The notes: generated by a model not told the origin, from the sequence alone. DNA of 64,000 bases from Achromobacter sp. Root83 (GCF_001428845.1 NZ_LMIU01000024.1:188542-252541), one strand, 5' to 3'; positions 1 to 10,679 are shown, counted from the stretch's first letter. Made by a program: numbers and translations.

Positions 1-1236
1 GGTGGCCTCCGGCGACATGGAGGTGCTGTCGTCCAGCACGAAGGCGCGGGGCAGGTCCGACACCCGCATCCGCAGGATGGCAAGGGGCATGCGCGAGCCT
101 TCGACGGGCCGCGCCAGGATGAAGACGGTATCGGTGGGCCGCACCTGATCGCGCAGCGCATCGGCGATGCGGGCGCGGCCGCCGATGCGGGCGGGCGATG
201 CCGGTGGCGCGGAGCCGCCAGCGGAAGACGTTGACGGAGTGGAGGCGCCAACGGAGGAAGTTGACGGAGCGGAGGCACTAGCGGCGGACGTCGACGGCTC
301 AGAGGCGCCAGCGGCGGACGTCGAGGGGGCGGAAACACCGCCGGACGTGGACGGCGCAGGGGCCGCCGAGGGCGCCGCCGACGCGCCCGCGGCCATCGAT
401 CTGGCCTGCGCGATATTGGTCTGGATCTGCCGCGCCGCCTCGGAGTCCGGCGGCAACAGCGTCTGCAGGCGCTCCCAATGCACCAGCGCCTCGGCCGCAT
501 CGCCTCGCCGCAGCGCCATCATGCCCGCCAGCGCCAGCGCCTTGGGCTGGTCCGGTTGCGCGTTCAGCGCTTGCGCGACCGCCGCGATGGACGCCTCGTC
601 GGGCGTGCCCTGTTTGGCCGAGAGCAATGCATCGGCCAGATCGGCCAGCACGTCCGGCTGGCCGGGCACCAGGCGCAGCACCTGCTGGTAGGCGGCTACC
701 GCATCGGTGTAGCGGCCCAGCGTTTCGTAGGACCGCGCCAGCATGTACCAGCCGTCGGCGTCGTCGGGGGCGGCGCGCAGGCGCTGGGCCAGCGCGTTGA
801 TCGCCAGCGCCATGTCCTCGCCGGCCTCCGGGGCGTGAGGCTCGGCCGCCGGCGCCATGGTGACCGTGGCCGCCGCGCGGGGGTTGCCCAGTTTTCCATA
901 CAGCAGCACCGCGGCGACCGGAATCGCCACGCTGAGCAGGCAGGCGGCCGCAATGCCGGCGCGCTGCCCGGCCAGGGGAGCGCCGCGCGTGCGGCGCAAG
1001 GCCAGATCCTGCAGCAGGTCGCGCTGCAATTCCTCTTCGGCGCGCGCGTATGCTTGCGAGGTCAGGGCGCCGTTGTCGAGATCGCGCCGCAGTTGTTCGC
1101 GTTGCGCCAGATAAAAGGCGCGCACGTTGGCATCGGACGCGGGTTGGGCGGCGGGCGCGCGACGCAGCAGCGGCGGAATCAGGCAGAGCAGGGTGGCCAA
1201 CAGCAGGGCCAGGACGATGAGCCAGAGCGCGGTCAT
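1..1236 (-). CDS. ccmI: Cytochrome c maturation protein CcmI (3' end outside window)
   Basis: CcmI presents apocytochrome c to the CcmFH haem lyase. The N-terminus reads MTALWLIVLALLLATLLCLI, one membrane segment, followed by a second hydrophobic stretch near residues 95-115 and then TPR-like helices. The ATG overlaps the ccmH stop (ATGA), which fixes the start. After the TPR region the protein enters an Ala/Ser/Pro/Thr-rich linker encoded by 30-bp tandem repeats (209-358), then continues off the window edge. It is the last visible gene of the nap-ccm operon. The repeat linker is unusual; the remainder fits the family. Confidence 0.9.
   Translation of the reverse strand, partial: MTALWLIVLALLLATLLCLIPPLLRRAPAAQPASDANVRAFYLAQREQLRRDLDNGALTSQAYARAEEELQRDLLQDLALRRTRGAPLAGQRAGIAAACLLSVAIPVAAVLLYGKLGNPRAAATVTMAPAAEPHAPEAGEDMALAINALAQRLRAAPDDADGWYMLARSYETLGRYTDAVAAYQQVLRLVPGQPDVLADLADALLSAKQGTPDEASIAAVAQALNAQPDQPKALALAGMMALRRGDAAEALVHWERLQTLLPPDSEAARQIQTNIAQARSMAAGASAAPSAAPAPSTSGGVSAPSTSAAGASEPSTSAASASAPSTSSVGASTPSTSSAGGSAPPASPARIGGRARIADALRDQVRPTDTVFILARPVEGSRMPLAILRMRVSDLPRAFVLDDSTSMSPEAT
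209..358. repeat. 30-bp tandem repeat (minisatellite) inside ccmI
   Basis: Units begin at 230, 260, 290 and 320 (the last is 27 bp), with degenerate partial units on both sides. Each begins gt(t/c)gacgg and contains ggaggcgcca-like sequence. Unit lengths are multiples of three, so copy-number change keeps ccmI in frame. On the coding strand each unit gives about ten residues rich in Ala, Ser, Pro and Thr. Confidence 0.85.
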
Positions 1237-1730
1237 GAGCCGGAGTCCAGAAAGCGGGCGGCGCGGGCGCGTTCGTCCGCGGTCAAGGGCGGCCGGGCGC
1301 CAGCGCGGCGCTTCAGGGTGCGCACCAGCACCGCGAAGCCCAGCGCCAGGAGGGCGAAGGGCCCCAACCAGAGCACCCAGGTGATGGGTTTGAAGGGCGG
1401 GTCGTAGCGCACGAAATCGCCGTAGCGCGCTTCGAAGAACTGCATGATCTGCGCGTCGGTCTTGCCATGGGCAAGCTGGTCGCGAATGAGTTTGCGCATG
1501 TCCAGCGCCAGCGGCGCGTTGGATTCGGCCAGCGTCTGGTTCTGGCAGACGAGGCAACGCAGGCCATGGGCCAGTTTGTCGGCGCGCTGTTCCTGCGCGG
1601 CGGTCAGCGCGGGCTCGGCCGAAGGTTCGGCCCCGGCGGCCGGGCTGGCAAGCAGCGCCGCCGCCAGCAGCAGCAGGGCGGCGAGCAGGGTGGCGTTCAG
1701 GACGGAGCGTGGGGCGGACGGCGCGTTCAT
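1233..1730 (-). CDS. ccmH: Cytochrome c maturation protein CcmH
   Basis: Thiol-disulfide component of the haem lyase that reduces the apocytochrome CXXCH cysteines in the periplasm. 165 aa: signal/anchor segment at residues 12-33, LRCLVCQNQ motif with Cys59 and Cys62, and a second membrane segment near residues 114-136. Short CcmH form; the TPR part is the separate ccmI. It overlaps ccmG by four bases (ATGA) and ccmI likewise. Confidence 0.95.
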   Translation of the reverse strand: MNAPSAPRSVLNATLLAALLLLAAALLASPAAGAEPSAEPALTAAQEQRADKLAHGLRCLVCQNQTLAESNAPLALDMRKLIRDQLAHGKTDAQIMQFFEARYGDFVRYDPPFKPITWVLWLGPFALLALGFAVLVRTLKRRAGARPPLTADERARAARFLDSGS

Positions 1731-2248
1731 TGCAGCGACTCGATGACGGGCTGGAGACGGGTGCGCCAGAGCTCGGGCGTGATCAGGCCGAGCTGCTTGT
1801 AGCGGATCCGGCCATCGCCGTCGATCACAAAGGTCTCGGGCACGCCGTAGACGCCGTATTCGATGCCGACGCGGCCATCGACGTCGCTGGCCGACGCGAT
1901 GTAGGGATTGCCGTTGCGCGCCAGCCAGTCGCGCGCGTCATCGGGCTTGTCCTTGTAGTTCAGCCCATAAAGCGGAATGTTATGGCGCTGCGCTACCTCG
2001 CGCAGCACCGGCAGTTCTTCCTTGCAGGGCCCGCACCAGGAGGCCCAGACGTTCAGCAGCCACACCTGGCCGCGCAGCGACGCGACGTCCAGCTTCTGGT
2101 CCGGTTCAAGCAGGATCGGCAGGCCGATGGCGGGGGCGGGCTTGTCTATCATGGCCGACGGCACCGCGCGCGGGTCGCGCGACAGGCCCATGGCCAGGAA
2201 CACGGCCATGGCCAGGAAGGCGGCAAGCGGCACCAGGTAGCGCAGCAT
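1727..2248 (-). CDS. ccmG: Thiol:disulfide oxidoreductase CcmG/DsbE
   Basis: Membrane-anchored periplasmic thioredoxin that passes electrons to CcmH or apocytochrome c. 173 aa with one N-terminal membrane segment (residues 4-21), a WCGPC active site at residues 71-75 and the cis-Pro loop GVPETF typical of DsbE. The open frame extends far upstream through ccmF in another frame; the start chosen is the ATG overlapping the ccmF stop by one base (TGATG). Confidence 0.95.
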   Translation of the reverse strand: MLRYLVPLAAFLAMAVFLAMGLSRDPRAVPSAMIDKPAPAIGLPILLEPDQKLDVASLRGQVWLLNVWASWCGPCKEELPVLREVAQRHNIPLYGLNYKDKPDDARDWLARNGNPYIASASDVDGRVGIEYGVYGVPETFVIDGDGRIRYKQLGLITPELWRTRLQPVIESLQ

Positions 2249-4269
2249 CAGTAGCCCTCCCGCGTGGCTGGGCGGGTGTCGGGCATGGCGGCGCGCGCGC
2301 CCTTGCCATCCTGGCGCGCCTGCGCCTCCTGCGCGCGGCGGTAGCGCCGGTCGCTGGCGGCCAGCAGGCCGCCCAGCGCCATCAGGATGCAGCCTGACCA
2401 GATCCAGGTCATGAAGGGCTTCACCTGGATGCGCATCGTCCAGGCGGTGTCGCCCACGGGATCGCCCAGCGCCACGAACAGGTCGCGGCTGAAGCCGCTG
2501 TCGATATCGGCCTGGCTCAGCGCCATGTCCTGCACGGTGTAGAGCCGCTTTTCGGGGTACAGCGTCACCACCGGCTTGCCGTCGCGCGTGACGGGAACGA
2601 CGGCGCGCTGCGCGCTGTAGTTGGGGCCAGTGGCGGGGCCCACGCTGGCGAAAGTGAATTGATAGCCGCCGGCCTCCTGGGTGGCGCCCAGGTCCAGGCG
2701 CAATTCCTGCTTGACCTCGTAGCCGTTGGCCAGCGTGACGCCGGCGATGAACACACCGATGCCCGCGTGCGCCAGCAGCATGCCGTACCAGGCTCGGGGC
2801 TGCCGCCCCAGCCGCCGCAGCAGGCGGCCGTCGCCATCCGTCAGCCGCTGCCAGGCGTGCGTGGCGGCGCTGGCCACCGACCACGCGGCCAGCCACAAGC
2901 CCAGGATGATCATGGGCGAGCCCAAACGCGACGGCCCGGGCATGGCCAGCGGCGCCAGCACGGCGGTCAGCACGCTGACGGCGAACGCCACGCGCAGCCG
3001 CCGGCCCAGCTCGGGCACCTCGGCCTGTTTCCAGCGGGCCACGGGGCCCACTCCCATCAGGAAGATGGCCGGTGTCATCAGCGGCACGAAGACGGCCTCG
3101 AAGTAGGGCGGTCCGATGGAAATCTTGCCCCATTCCAGGACGTCCAGCACCACCGGGTACAGCGTGCCCAGCAGCACGGAGCCGGCCGCCACGGTCAGCA
3201 CGACGTTGTTGGACAGCAGCAGGGATTCGCGCGACAGTAGCGAGAAGCCGCCGCCCAGCCCCACGGTGGGCGCGCGCCACGCGTACAGCGCCAGCGATCC
3301 GCCCACGACCAGCGTCATGAACGCCAGGATGTACAGGCCGCGGCCGGGGTCCACCGCAAAGGCATGGACCGAGGTCAGCACGCCGGAGCGGACCAGGAAG
3401 GTGCCCAGGATGCTGAGCGAAAACGTGCAGATGGCCAGCAGCACGGTCCAACTGCGGAAGGCGCCGCGACGCTCGGTGACGATCAGCGAATGGATCAGCG
3501 CTGTGCCCGCCAGCCAGGGCATGAACGAGGCGTTTTCAACCGGGTCCCAGAACCACCATCCGCCCCAGCCCAGGACGTAATAGGCCCAGGCGCTGCCCAG
3601 CAGAATGCCGATGGTCAGGAAGGTCCAGGCGGCCAGCGTCCAGGGGCGGACCCAGCGCGCCCACAGCGCGTCCAGTTCGCCGGACAGGAGCGCGGCAATG
3701 GCGAAGGCAAAGGCCACCGAGAAGCCCACGTAGCCCATGTACAGCATGGGCGGATGCACGATCATGCCGGGGTCCTGCAGCAGCGGGTTCAGGTCGCGGC
3801 CGGCCATCGCGGGCGGGATCAGGCGTTCGAAGGGGTTGGACAGGAACAGCAGGAACAGCAGCAAGCCCACGCTGATCCAGCCCATCACCGCCAGCACGCG
3901 TCCGGCGAAGGGCAGCGGCAGGCGCCGGCTGCACAGCGCCACGGCCAGGGTCCACGCCGTCAGCAGGTACTGCCACAGCAGCAGGGATCCTTCATGGCCT
4001 CCCCAGACCGCCGCGAACCGGTAGGCGGCGGGCAGGTCGGCGTGCGAATTGCCCGCCACGTACAGCACCGAAAAGTCGTTGTCGACGAACGACCAGGCCA
4101 GGCAGGCGAAGGCCAGCGTGGTCAGGCCGAACTGGCCGATGGCGGCGGGCCGCGCCACGCGCAGCCCCGCCTGCCAGCCGGTGGCCGCGCCGATCAGGGG
4201 AAGGATGCCTTGCGCCAGCGCGACCAGCAGCGCCAGGATCAGGCAGAACAGGCCGATCTCGGGAATCAT
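2248..4269 (-). CDS. ccmF: Haem lyase subunit CcmF
   Basis: Polytopic inner-membrane protein that takes haem from holo-CcmE and attaches it to apocytochrome c with CcmH and CcmI. 673 aa, a normal length, with many membrane segments and the tryptophan-rich signature [20 protein letters not shown], which is close to invariant in the family. The start overlaps the ccmE stop (ATGA) and the stop overlaps the ccmG start. Confidence 0.97.
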   Translation of the reverse strand: MIPEIGLFCLILALLVALAQGILPLIGAATGWQAGLRVARPAAIGQFGLTTLAFACLAWSFVDNDFSVLYVAGNSHADLPAAYRFAAVWGGHEGSLLLWQYLLTAWTLAVALCSRRLPLPFAGRVLAVMGWISVGLLLFLLFLSNPFERLIPPAMAGRDLNPLLQDPGMIVHPPMLYMGYVGFSVAFAFAIAALLSGELDALWARWVRPWTLAAWTFLTIGILLGSAWAYYVLGWGGWWFWDPVENASFMPWLAGTALIHSLIVTERRGAFRSWTVLLAICTFSLSILGTFLVRSGVLTSVHAFAVDPGRGLYILAFMTLVVGGSLALYAWRAPTVGLGGGFSLLSRESLLLSNNVVLTVAAGSVLLGTLYPVVLDVLEWGKISIGPPYFEAVFVPLMTPAIFLMGVGPVARWKQAEVPELGRRLRVAFAVSVLTAVLAPLAMPGPSRLGSPMIILGLWLAAWSVASAATHAWQRLTDGDGRLLRRLGRQPRAWYGMLLAHAGIGVFIAGVTLANGYEVKQELRLDLGATQEAGGYQFTFASVGPATGPNYSAQRAVVPVTRDGKPVVTLYPEKRLYTVQDMALSQADIDSGFSRDLFVALGDPVGDTAWTMRIQVKPFMTWIWSGCILMALGGLLAASDRRYRRAQEAQARQDGKGARAAMPDTRPATREGY

Positions 4270-4718
4270 CGGGCCTCCACTCGCATTGCGTTGGCGGCGC
4301 CGGCGCGCTTGACGGCATCCGCAGCCTCCGGCGGCATGTAGTTTTCGTCGTGCTTGGCCAGCACCTCGGTGGCGCGGAAGACGCCGTCCGTGCCCAGCTT
4401 GCCGGCCACCACCACGCCCTTGCCTTCGCGGAAAAGGTCGGGCAGCAGGCCCTGGTAGGTCACGGGAACGGTGTGGGCGGTGTCGGTCACGGCAAAGCGC
4501 AGCGTCAGGCCATCGGCCTCGCGCCGCAACGACCCCGCTTCGACCAGCCCTCCCACGCGGAAGCTGCCGCTGTGGGGCGCTTCGCGGGCCACGACCTGGG
4601 TCGGGCTGAAGAAGAACACCAGATTGGACTGCAGGGCGTTGAGCACCAGCACGGTGGCTAGCGTCAGCAGGGCCAGACCCGCGCAGATGGCGAGCGCGCG
4701 GCGCTTGCGGGGGGTCAT
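4266..4718 (-). CDS. ccmE: Periplasmic haem chaperone CcmE
   Basis: Binds haem covalently and transiently and hands it to CcmF. 150 aa: an N-terminal membrane anchor (residues 8-28), an OB-fold region, and the haem-attachment motif with His123 and Tyr127 (KHDENY). The ATG at 4718 overlaps the ccmD stop by four bases; a longer upstream frame is the reverse shadow of ccmD and ccmC and was not used. Confidence 0.95.
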   Translation of the reverse strand: MTPRKRRALAICAGLALLTLATVLVLNALQSNLVFFFSPTQVVAREAPHSGSFRVGGLVEAGSLRREADGLTLRFAVTDTAHTVPVTYQGLLPDLFREGKGVVVAGKLGTDGVFRATEVLAKHDENYMPPEAADAVKRAGAANAMRVEAR

Positions 4719-4888
4719 GGACGGTTCCTTGCGCGGGAGTCCGTGGCGGCGCCCAGGCGCCGCGCGGTCCGGCGGCCGCGGCGCCAGAGCACGAACACCT
4801 CCAGTCCCATCAGCGCCAGTGTCACGCCATAGGCGCCCAGGATGTAGGGGCCGTGGCCCTGCAGCGAGAACAAGGTATCCCAGCTCAT
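4715..4888 (-). CDS. ccmD: Haem exporter protein CcmD
   Basis: 57-aa protein read directly from the sequence: it starts [20 protein letters not shown], has a single membrane segment (about residues 15-35) and then an Arg-rich cytoplasmic tail. CcmD is a small single-span subunit that helps release holo-CcmE from CcmABC. Both ends overlap neighbouring genes by four bases (ATGA with ccmC and with ccmE). Size, topology and position between ccmC and ccmE all match. Confidence 0.9.
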   Translation of the reverse strand: MSWDTLFSLQGHGPYILGAYGVTLALMGLEVFVLWRRGRRTARRLGAATDSRARNRP

Positions 4889-5727
4889 GGAGCCTCCCGC
4901 CCAGTGCGGCCAGTTTGCGCGGCGCCCGTCTGGATGGCGTCCGGTCGCACGGCTCCCGTTTGCACGGCGCCCGCTTGCACGGCGCCCGGCTCACGTTCGG
5001 CGATGATGCCGCGCACGCGCGCCAGCGCCACCGCCGCGCTGTACAGCCAGAACGCCGCCACCATCAGCAGCATGGCGGTCACCATGACGCGCGCCATGCT
5101 GGGGGCCGTGGTCAGGTTGATGGAGGCGCCCTGGTGCAGGGTGCTCCACCATTGAACCGAGAAATAGATGATGGGCACGTTGATGACGCCGGCCAGCAGC
5201 AGGATGGCGCCGCCCCGGTCCGCGCGCCGGGTGTCGTCCGTGGCGGCCTGCAGGGCCATGAAACCCAGGTACAGGAACAGCAGGATCAGCTCGGACGTCA
5301 GCCTGGCGTCCCACACCCACCACGCACCCCAGGTCGGTTTGCCCCACAGGGCGCCCGTCCACAGGGTCAGGAACGTGAAGAGCGCGCCGGTGGGCGCCAG
5401 CGCGCGCATCATCATGAACGACAGCCGGGTCTGAAGGATCAGGCCCAGCGCCGCATAAGCGGCCATGACCAGATACAGGAACATCGACATCCAGGCCGCC
5501 GCCACATGGATGAACAGAATGCGATAGACCTCGCCCTGCTGGCTGTCGATGGGGGCAACCACCAGCCCCGCGTACAGGCCGGCGCAGGCGAACAGGGCGG
5601 CGCCCAGCGCCAGCCAGGGAATCATCCGTCCGGCCAGCGGATAGAACAGCGCGGGCGACGCGTACCGCAGCCAGCTCGCGCGCGGCGGCGCGGCTTGGCG
5701 GGAGTCGTAGGCGGAGTGGTTTTGCAT
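4885..5727 (-). CDS. ccmC: Haem exporter/handling protein CcmC
   Basis: Six-span inner-membrane protein that loads haem onto CcmE. 280 aa; the conserved Trp-rich loop is [16 protein letters not shown], with flanking conserved His residues ([10 protein letters not shown] and STLHQGAS). It starts at the ATG at 5727, ten bases after ccmB. The C-terminus is extended by a tail of imperfect pentapeptides ([25 protein letters not shown]) encoded by a 15-bp tandem repeat; I do not know this tail from other CcmC proteins. Confidence 0.95.
   Translation of the reverse strand: MQNHSAYDSRQAAPPRASWLRYASPALFYPLAGRMIPWLALGAALFACAGLYAGLVVAPIDSQQGEVYRILFIHVAAAWMSMFLYLVMAAYAALGLILQTRLSFMMMRALAPTGALFTFLTLWTGALWGKPTWGAWWVWDARLTSELILLFLYLGFMALQAATDDTRRADRGGAILLLAGVINVPIIYFSVQWWSTLHQGASINLTTAPSMARVMVTAMLLMVAAFWLYSAAVALARVRGIIAEREPGAVQAGAVQTGAVRPDAIQTGAAQTGRTGREAP
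4921..4995. repeat. 15-bp tandem repeat at the 3' end of ccmC
   Basis: Five contiguous 15-bp units beginning ggcgcccg, ggcgtccg, ggctcccg, ggcgcccg and ggcgcccg. Unit length is a multiple of three. It encodes the pentapeptide tail of CcmC just before the overlap with ccmD. There is no spacer between units, so it is not CRISPR-like. Confidence 0.85.
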
Positions 5728-5737
5728 CGAGGTCTCT

Positions 5738-6415
5738 TCAGTCCAGCGCCACGCGCAGCGCCGCCGCGGCGCTCCACGGGCAAAGCAGTATCGCCAGGCA
5801 CAGGCAGGCGCCCAGCAGAGAGAGTTGCGGCCCCGCGCCCAGGCCCGCATGCGTGGCCGACACCGCGCCCGCGCCAAAGATCAGCACCGGCACATACAGC
5901 GGCAGCACCAGCAGCGGCAGCAGGGCGCCGCCGCGCAGGCCCAGCGTCAGCGCCGCGCCCAACCCGCCCACCAGCGCCAGCGTGGGCGTGCCCAGCAGCA
6001 GCGACAGCACCAGAACGCCGATCGCCTGCGGCGACAGGCCGAACTGCAGGGCCAGCACCGGGCTGGCCAGGATCAGCGGCAGGCAACTGCCGAACCAATG
6101 CGCGGCCAGCTTCACACCCACCAGCAGGGGCAGCGGATGCGGGGACACCAGAAGCTGTTCCAGCGCGCCGTTGTCGTAGTCCTGCGCGAAGGGGCGATGC
6201 AGGCTCAGCAGGATGCCCAGCAGCGCGCAGACCCACAACACGCCCGGACCGATCGCCAGCAACAGGACAGGATCGGGGCCGACCGCCAGCGGAAACAGGG
6301 TGCCCGCGACGATGAAGAACAGCGTGGCGCCCAGCGTGTCCGCCGGTCGCCTCCAGGCCAGCCGGACTTCACGCAGCGCTAACTGAAACAGCGTAGCCAG
6401 CATCCGCGTAGTCAT
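5738..6415 (-). CDS. ccmB: Haem exporter permease subunit CcmB
   Basis: Membrane subunit of the CcmAB ATPase complex that drives release of holo-CcmE. 225 aa with six predicted membrane segments and the family region RPFAQDYDNGALEQLLVSPH near residues 73-92. The start at 6415 lies 47 bp inside the 3' end of ccmA; a second in-frame ATG twelve bases downstream (MLATLF) is also possible. Confidence 0.93.
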   Translation of the reverse strand: MTTRMLATLFQLALREVRLAWRRPADTLGATLFFIVAGTLFPLAVGPDPVLLLAIGPGVLWVCALLGILLSLHRPFAQDYDNGALEQLLVSPHPLPLLVGVKLAAHWFGSCLPLILASPVLALQFGLSPQAIGVLVLSLLLGTPTLALVGGLGAALTLGLRGGALLPLLVLPLYVPVLIFGAGAVSATHAGLGAGPQLSLLGACLCLAILLCPWSAAAALRVALD

Positions 6416-7052
6416 CCATGTTCAGGGTTTGGGTGTGCGACGCGGGCGTGCCCGGCGATCGATGCGAGGCGACGACGGCCGCGCCGCCCTGCGCCAGGTG
6501 CGCGTCCAGCGCCTGGCGCAGTTGGTCCAGGCTGGCCGCGTCCAGGCCCGCGTCGGGCTCGTCCAGCAGCCACAGCGGCTTGGCGCCCAGCACCACGGCG
6601 GCCAGCGCCATGCGGCGGCCCTGGCCCTGTGACAGGCGGGCAGCGGGCGTATGCAGACAGGCGCCCAGGCGCCAGGCTTGCAGGCCGGCGGCGATGGTGT
6701 CGTCGCATTGCGGCGTGCCTGCCACATGCAGGGCGCAGCGCAGGTTTTCCAGCGCGGTCAACTCTCCGCGCAGGCCGTTGCCGTGTCCCAGGTACGCGGT
6801 GCGCGCGAAATGCGAGGACGGGTCGCGGCAGATGTCGTTTTCCAGGCAAAGCACGGTGCCGCCCAGCGGCCGCAGCAGACCGGCCAGCATGCGCAGCAGG
6901 CTGGTCTTGCCGCTGCCGTTGGCGCCCTGCACATGCAGAAGCTGGCCGGCGTGCAGGTCGAAGCCGATCGGGCCCAGGCCGTCGGGGCCGCCGCGCGGGC
7001 ACGTCAGCGCCCGCGTGGAAAGCACCGGCGGCGGCGCGTCAGCGGGGAGCAT
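6369..7052 (-). CDS. ccmA: Haem exporter ATP-binding protein CcmA
   Basis: ATPase of the CcmABCD complex. 227 aa: Walker [10 protein letters not shown], signature LSQGQGRR, Walker [13 protein letters not shown], switch His in ASHRS. A frame extends to 7091, but the ATG at 7052 is preceded by AAGGAAG at good spacing, so it is preferred; it lies 14 bp inside napC. This junction welds the ccm genes to the nap genes. Confidence 0.93.
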   Translation of the reverse strand: MLPADAPPPVLSTRALTCPRGGPDGLGPIGFDLHAGQLLHVQGANGSGKTSLLRMLAGLLRPLGGTVLCLENDICRDPSSHFARTAYLGHGNGLRGELTALENLRCALHVAGTPQCDDTIAAGLQAWRLGACLHTPAARLSQGQGRRMALAAVVLGAKPLWLLDEPDAGLDAASLDQLRQALDAHLAQGGAAVVASHRSPGTPASHTQTLNMDDYADAGYAVSVSAA

Positions 7053-7677
7053 GCGCCACTTCCTTGGGCGCCCCGCTGGCCGGTGCCGCATCGGAAGTCG
7101 AGCCTGGCGGAATGTGCGGCAGGGTGTGCGCGATGCCCTTGTGGCAGTCGATGCAGGTCTTGGACTTGTCGGCCAGGTAGGTCGAATGCATGTTCTGCGC
7201 GCGCACGCTCTGCCGCGTGAAGTCCATGTATTGGTAGTTGTGGCAGTTGCGGCATTCCAGCGAGTCGTTTGCCTTGAAGCGCGCCCATTCGCGCTGGGCC
7301 AGTTCCAGACGCTTTTCCACGAACTTCTCGCGCGTGTCGATGGTGCCGAAGATCTTGCCCCACACTTCCTTGGACGCCTGCATCTTGCGCGCGATCTTGT
7401 CCGTCCAGTTGTGGGGCACGTGGCAGTCCGAGCACATGGCGCGCACGCCGGACCGGTTGGTGAAGTGGATGGTGCCCTTGAGTTCCGAGTAGACGTTGTC
7501 GCGCATTTCGTGGCAGCCGGTGCAGAACTGCTCGGTGTTGGTCAGTTCCATGGCCGTGTTGAAGGCGCCCCAGAACAGGATGCCGCCCACGAAGCCGCCG
7601 ATCGTCAGGAACCCCAGGCTGAAGTGCACGCTTGGCCGGCGGATGATGGCCCAGTAACGCTTAAGGAGTTTGCGCAT
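7039..7677 (-). CDS. napC: Cytochrome c-type protein NapC (tetrahaem quinol dehydrogenase)
   Basis: Inner-membrane-anchored tetrahaem cytochrome that oxidises quinol and feeds electrons to NapB. 212 aa: a membrane anchor at residues 18-40, then four CXXCH motifs at Cys52 (CTGCH), Cys82 (CSDCH), Cys142 (CRNCH) and Cys175 (CIDCH). NapC/NirT family; its position after napB supports NapC. It requires the Ccm system encoded just downstream. Confidence 0.96.
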   Translation of the reverse strand: MRKLLKRYWAIIRRPSVHFSLGFLTIGGFVGGILFWGAFNTAMELTNTEQFCTGCHEMRDNVYSELKGTIHFTNRSGVRAMCSDCHVPHNWTDKIARKMQASKEVWGKIFGTIDTREKFVEKRLELAQREWARFKANDSLECRNCHNYQYMDFTRQSVRAQNMHSTYLADKSKTCIDCHKGIAHTLPHIPPGSTSDAAPASGAPKEVAHAPR

Positions 7678-7687
7678 GGGTGGATCC

Positions 7688-8164
7688 TCAGCGTTTTTCC
7701 GGAGGGGTCGCCGTGAGCCGCTTCAGGATGGTGTCGATATCCTGGAAGTTGTTCGGCACCAGCGGTTTGGCCTCGGTTTGCGTGACGTGGCATTGCAGGC
7801 AGAAGTAGCGGCGGGGCGACACCTCCGCCAGCACGTTGCTGTCGCGGTCCATGTAGTGCGTCACGCTCAAGGGCACCGCCTGCGTCTGCTCGGTGTTGAC
7901 GCGGGCGTGGCACGCCAGGCACCGGTTGAAGTTCTTGTCGATCTGATAGCCGTCGATCTTGTGCGGAATGGTCGGCGGTTGCATCGAGTAGGTGCGCATG
8001 CGCCGGATATCCCGGTTTTCAACCGGGCTGATCAGCGGCGGGGTGATCGATTCGGTCAGGGGCGTCGGCCCCCGCAAGGGGTCCACCATCGCGTCGGGCG
8101 GCGCGGCCCCGGCGTTTGTACCCAGCAGGACGGCCAATGCAATCGCGGCAGCTCGAATGTTCAT
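7688..8164 (-). CDS. napB: Periplasmic nitrate reductase dihaem subunit NapB
   Basis: Small electron-transfer subunit that passes electrons from NapC to NapA. 158 aa: Sec signal peptide (residues 1-20), then two haem motifs CLACH (82-86) and CLQCH (122-126), with HYMDRD between them, as expected for NapB. Separated from napA by 19 bp and from napC by 10 bp. Confidence 0.96.
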   Translation of the reverse strand: MNIRAAAIALAVLLGTNAGAAPPDAMVDPLRGPTPLTESITPPLISPVENRDIRRMRTYSMQPPTIPHKIDGYQIDKNFNRCLACHARVNTEQTQAVPLSVTHYMDRDSNVLAEVSPRRYFCLQCHVTQTEAKPLVPNNFQDIDTILKRLTATPPEKR

Positions 8165-8183
8165 GAGAGTCTCCGTCGGTCCG

Positions 8184-10679
8184 TCAAGCTTTGGTGATCT
8201 TGACCGCGCACTTCTTGAAATCCGTCTGGAAAGAGATCGGATCGGTGGCGTCGAACGTGACCTTGTTGATCAATTGGCCGGCATCGAACCAGGGCACGAA
8301 CACCAGGCCGCGCGGCGGCTTGTTGCGCCCGCGAGTCTCCAGGCGGGTCTGCATCTTGCCGCGGCGCGACGCGATCTCGACCAGCGAGCCGCGCCGCAGA
8401 CCCATGGCCTGGGCGTCGTCGGGGTGCATGAAGCAGACCGCGTCGGGAAAGGCCCGGTACAGCTCGGGCACGCGCCGCGTCATCGACCCGGAGTGCCAGT
8501 GTTCCAGGACCCGTCCGGTGGACAGCCAGAAGGGATACTCCTCGTCGGGCACTTCCGGAGGCGGTTCATAGGGCAGGGCATAGATGTTGGCCTTGCCATC
8601 CGGATTGCCGTAGAAATTGAATCCCGAGCCGACCCGCACGTAGGGGTCGGCGTTTTCGCGGTAGCGCCAGCGCGTTTCCACCCCGTCCACGACGGGCCAG
8701 CGCAGCCCGCGGACTTCGTGATAGGTGTCGAAGGGAGCCAGATCATGGCCGTGGCCGCGGCCGAATTCGGCGTATTCCTCGAACAAGCCCTTTTGCGGAT
8801 AGAAGCCGAATGCCTTGGCCTCGTCGTTGGCGTATTCGGGATTCAGGTCGGAATTCGGAAACTTGTTGACCTTGCCGTTTTCGAACAGCACCTGGAACAG
8901 GGTCTTGCCGCGCAGTTCCGGCTTCTTGGCCAGCAGGTCGGCGGGCCAGACCTCGTCGGTGGTGAAGCGCTTGGAAAATTCCATCAACTGCCACAGGTCC
9001 GAACGCGCGCCGGTGGGGGCATTGACGAGCTGGTGCCAGAACTGCGTGCGGCGCTCGGCGTTGCCGTAGGCGCCTTCCTTTTCGACCCACATGGCCGTGG
9101 GCAGCACCAGATCTGCGGAAATGGTGGTGACCGTCGGGTAGGCGTCGGACACCACGATGAAGTTGGCGGGGTTGCGATACCCCGGCAAGCCTTCATTCAT
9201 CATGTTGGCCGCCGCCTGCATGTTGTTGTTGACCATCACCCAATAGGCGTTGATGGTGCCGTCTTTCAGCATGCGGTTCTGCAACACCGCGTGCGCGCCC
9301 ACTTTTTCGGGCACGGTGCCGTCAGGCAGGCCCCAGATCTCCTCGGCGCGGGCCCGGTGCTCTGGGTTGGTCACGACCAGGTCGGCGGGCAGGCGGTGCG
9401 AGAACGTGCCGACCTCTCGGGCGGTGCCGCAGGCCGACGGTTGGCCCGTCAGTGAAAACGGGCTGTTGCCCGGCGTGGCGATCTTGCCGGTCAGCAGGTG
9501 GATGTTGTAGACCATGTTGTTGGCCCACACGCCCCGCGTGTGCTGGTTAAAGCCCATGGTCCAGAACGACATGACGCGGATCTTCGGGTCGGCATACAGC
9601 TCGGCCAGCGCTTCCAGGTTCTTGGCGGGCACGCCGGTCAGTTTCGCGGTGTATTCCAGGTCGTACTTGGAAACGAATTTGGCGAAATCGTCGTAGGTGA
9701 TCGGGCGCGAGCCCCCCGCGTTGTTGGCGTTTTTCGCCGCTTTCTGCAAGGGGTGTTCGGGACGCAGGCCATAGCCGATGTCGGTATTGCCTTCGAGGAA
9801 TTTCGTGTGCTTGTCGACGAACTCGCGGTTGACGCGCTTGGTCTTGATGATGTAGTGGGCGATGTAGTTCAGGATCGCCAGATCGCTTTGCGGCGTGAAA
9901 GTCAGCGACAGGTCGGCGAGTTCATACGAGCGGTGCTCAAAGGTGGATAGCACCACGACCTTGGTGTTGGGCGTGCTCAGGCGCCGGTCAGTGACCCGGG
10001 TCCAGAGGATGGGGTGCATTTCCGCCATGTTCGCGCCCCACAGCACGAACGCATCGGCGCTTTCGATGTCGTCGTAGCAGCCCATGGGCTCGTCGGCGCC
10101 GAAGGTGCGGATGAAGCCGACCGCGGCCGACGCCATGCAATGCCGGGCATTGGGATCCAGGTTGTTGCTGCGGAATCCCGCCTTCATCAGTTTCAGGGCG
10201 GCGTAGCCTTCCCAGATGGTCCATTGGCCCGAACCGAACATGCCGACCGCGGTGGGACCCTTGTCCTTCAGCACGCGCTTGTACTGTTCGGCCATGACGT
10301 CAAAGGCCTGGTCCCAGGATACGGCCGCGAATTCCCCATCCTTGGCGTACTTGCCGTCCTTCATGCGCAGCAGCGGGGTGGTCAGCCTGTCGTTGCCATA
10401 CATGATCTTGGACAGGAAGTAGCCCTTCACGCAGTTCAGCCCGCGATTGACCTCTGCCTTGAAATCCCCGTGCGTGGCGACGACCTGGTTGTCCTTCACG
10501 GCCACGTTCACGCCGCAGCCGGTGCCGCAGAATCTACAGGGCGCCTTGGACCATTTCAGCTTGGCGGCCTCGGAATCGGTCACGATGTTCTGCGTGTACC
10601 CGACGATGGGGATGCCCGCCACGGTGGCGGCCGCGGCGGCCGCCGATTGCTTGATGAAGTCTCTACGAGCCATGGACAT
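8184..10679 (-). CDS. napA: Periplasmic nitrate reductase catalytic subunit NapA
   Basis: Reduces nitrate to nitrite at a Mo-bis-MGD centre in the periplasm. 831 aa: a Tat signal with RRDFIK, a [4Fe-4S] site at Cys48, Cys51, Cys55 and Cys83, the Mo-ligand Cys region [11 protein letters not shown], and the C-terminal molydopterin-binding domain. The ATG at 10679 (MSMARR) has GAGGAG seven bases upstream and is preferred over the ATG six bases downstream and a longer frame. The start overlaps napD by 17 bp. Confidence 0.97.
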   Translation of the reverse strand: MSMARRDFIKQSAAAAAATVAGIPIVGYTQNIVTDSEAAKLKWSKAPCRFCGTGCGVNVAVKDNQVVATHGDFKAEVNRGLNCVKGYFLSKIMYGNDRLTTPLLRMKDGKYAKDGEFAAVSWDQAFDVMAEQYKRVLKDKGPTAVGMFGSGQWTIWEGYAALKLMKAGFRSNNLDPNARHCMASAAVGFIRTFGADEPMGCYDDIESADAFVLWGANMAEMHPILWTRVTDRRLSTPNTKVVVLSTFEHRSYELADLSLTFTPQSDLAILNYIAHYIIKTKRVNREFVDKHTKFLEGNTDIGYGLRPEHPLQKAAKNANNAGGSRPITYDDFAKFVSKYDLEYTAKLTGVPAKNLEALAELYADPKIRVMSFWTMGFNQHTRGVWANNMVYNIHLLTGKIATPGNSPFSLTGQPSACGTAREVGTFSHRLPADLVVTNPEHRARAEEIWGLPDGTVPEKVGAHAVLQNRMLKDGTINAYWVMVNNNMQAAANMMNEGLPGYRNPANFIVVSDAYPTVTTISADLVLPTAMWVEKEGAYGNAERRTQFWHQLVNAPTGARSDLWQLMEFSKRFTTDEVWPADLLAKKPELRGKTLFQVLFENGKVNKFPNSDLNPEYANDEAKAFGFYPQKGLFEEYAEFGRGHGHDLAPFDTYHEVRGLRWPVVDGVETRWRYRENADPYVRVGSGFNFYGNPDGKANIYALPYEPPPEVPDEEYPFWLSTGRVLEHWHSGSMTRRVPELYRAFPDAVCFMHPDDAQAMGLRRGSLVEIASRRGKMQTRLETRGRNKPPRGLVFVPWFDAGQLINKVTFDATDPISFQTDFKKCAVKITKA

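Noticed and set aside
478..1407. Long open frame on the plus strand opposite ccmI/ccmH
   Set aside because: Arg/Gln/Gly-rich, low-complexity translation with no domain; it is a GC-bias shadow of genes confirmed on the minus strand. The same applies to long opposite-strand frames at 3364-4341, 19066-21090, 36463-38424, 43022-44875 and 45162-47795.
209..4995. Tandem repeats considered as CRISPR arrays
   Set aside because: Units at 209-358 and 4921-4995 are contiguous, in frame with ccm genes and have no spacers; no cas gene was seen.
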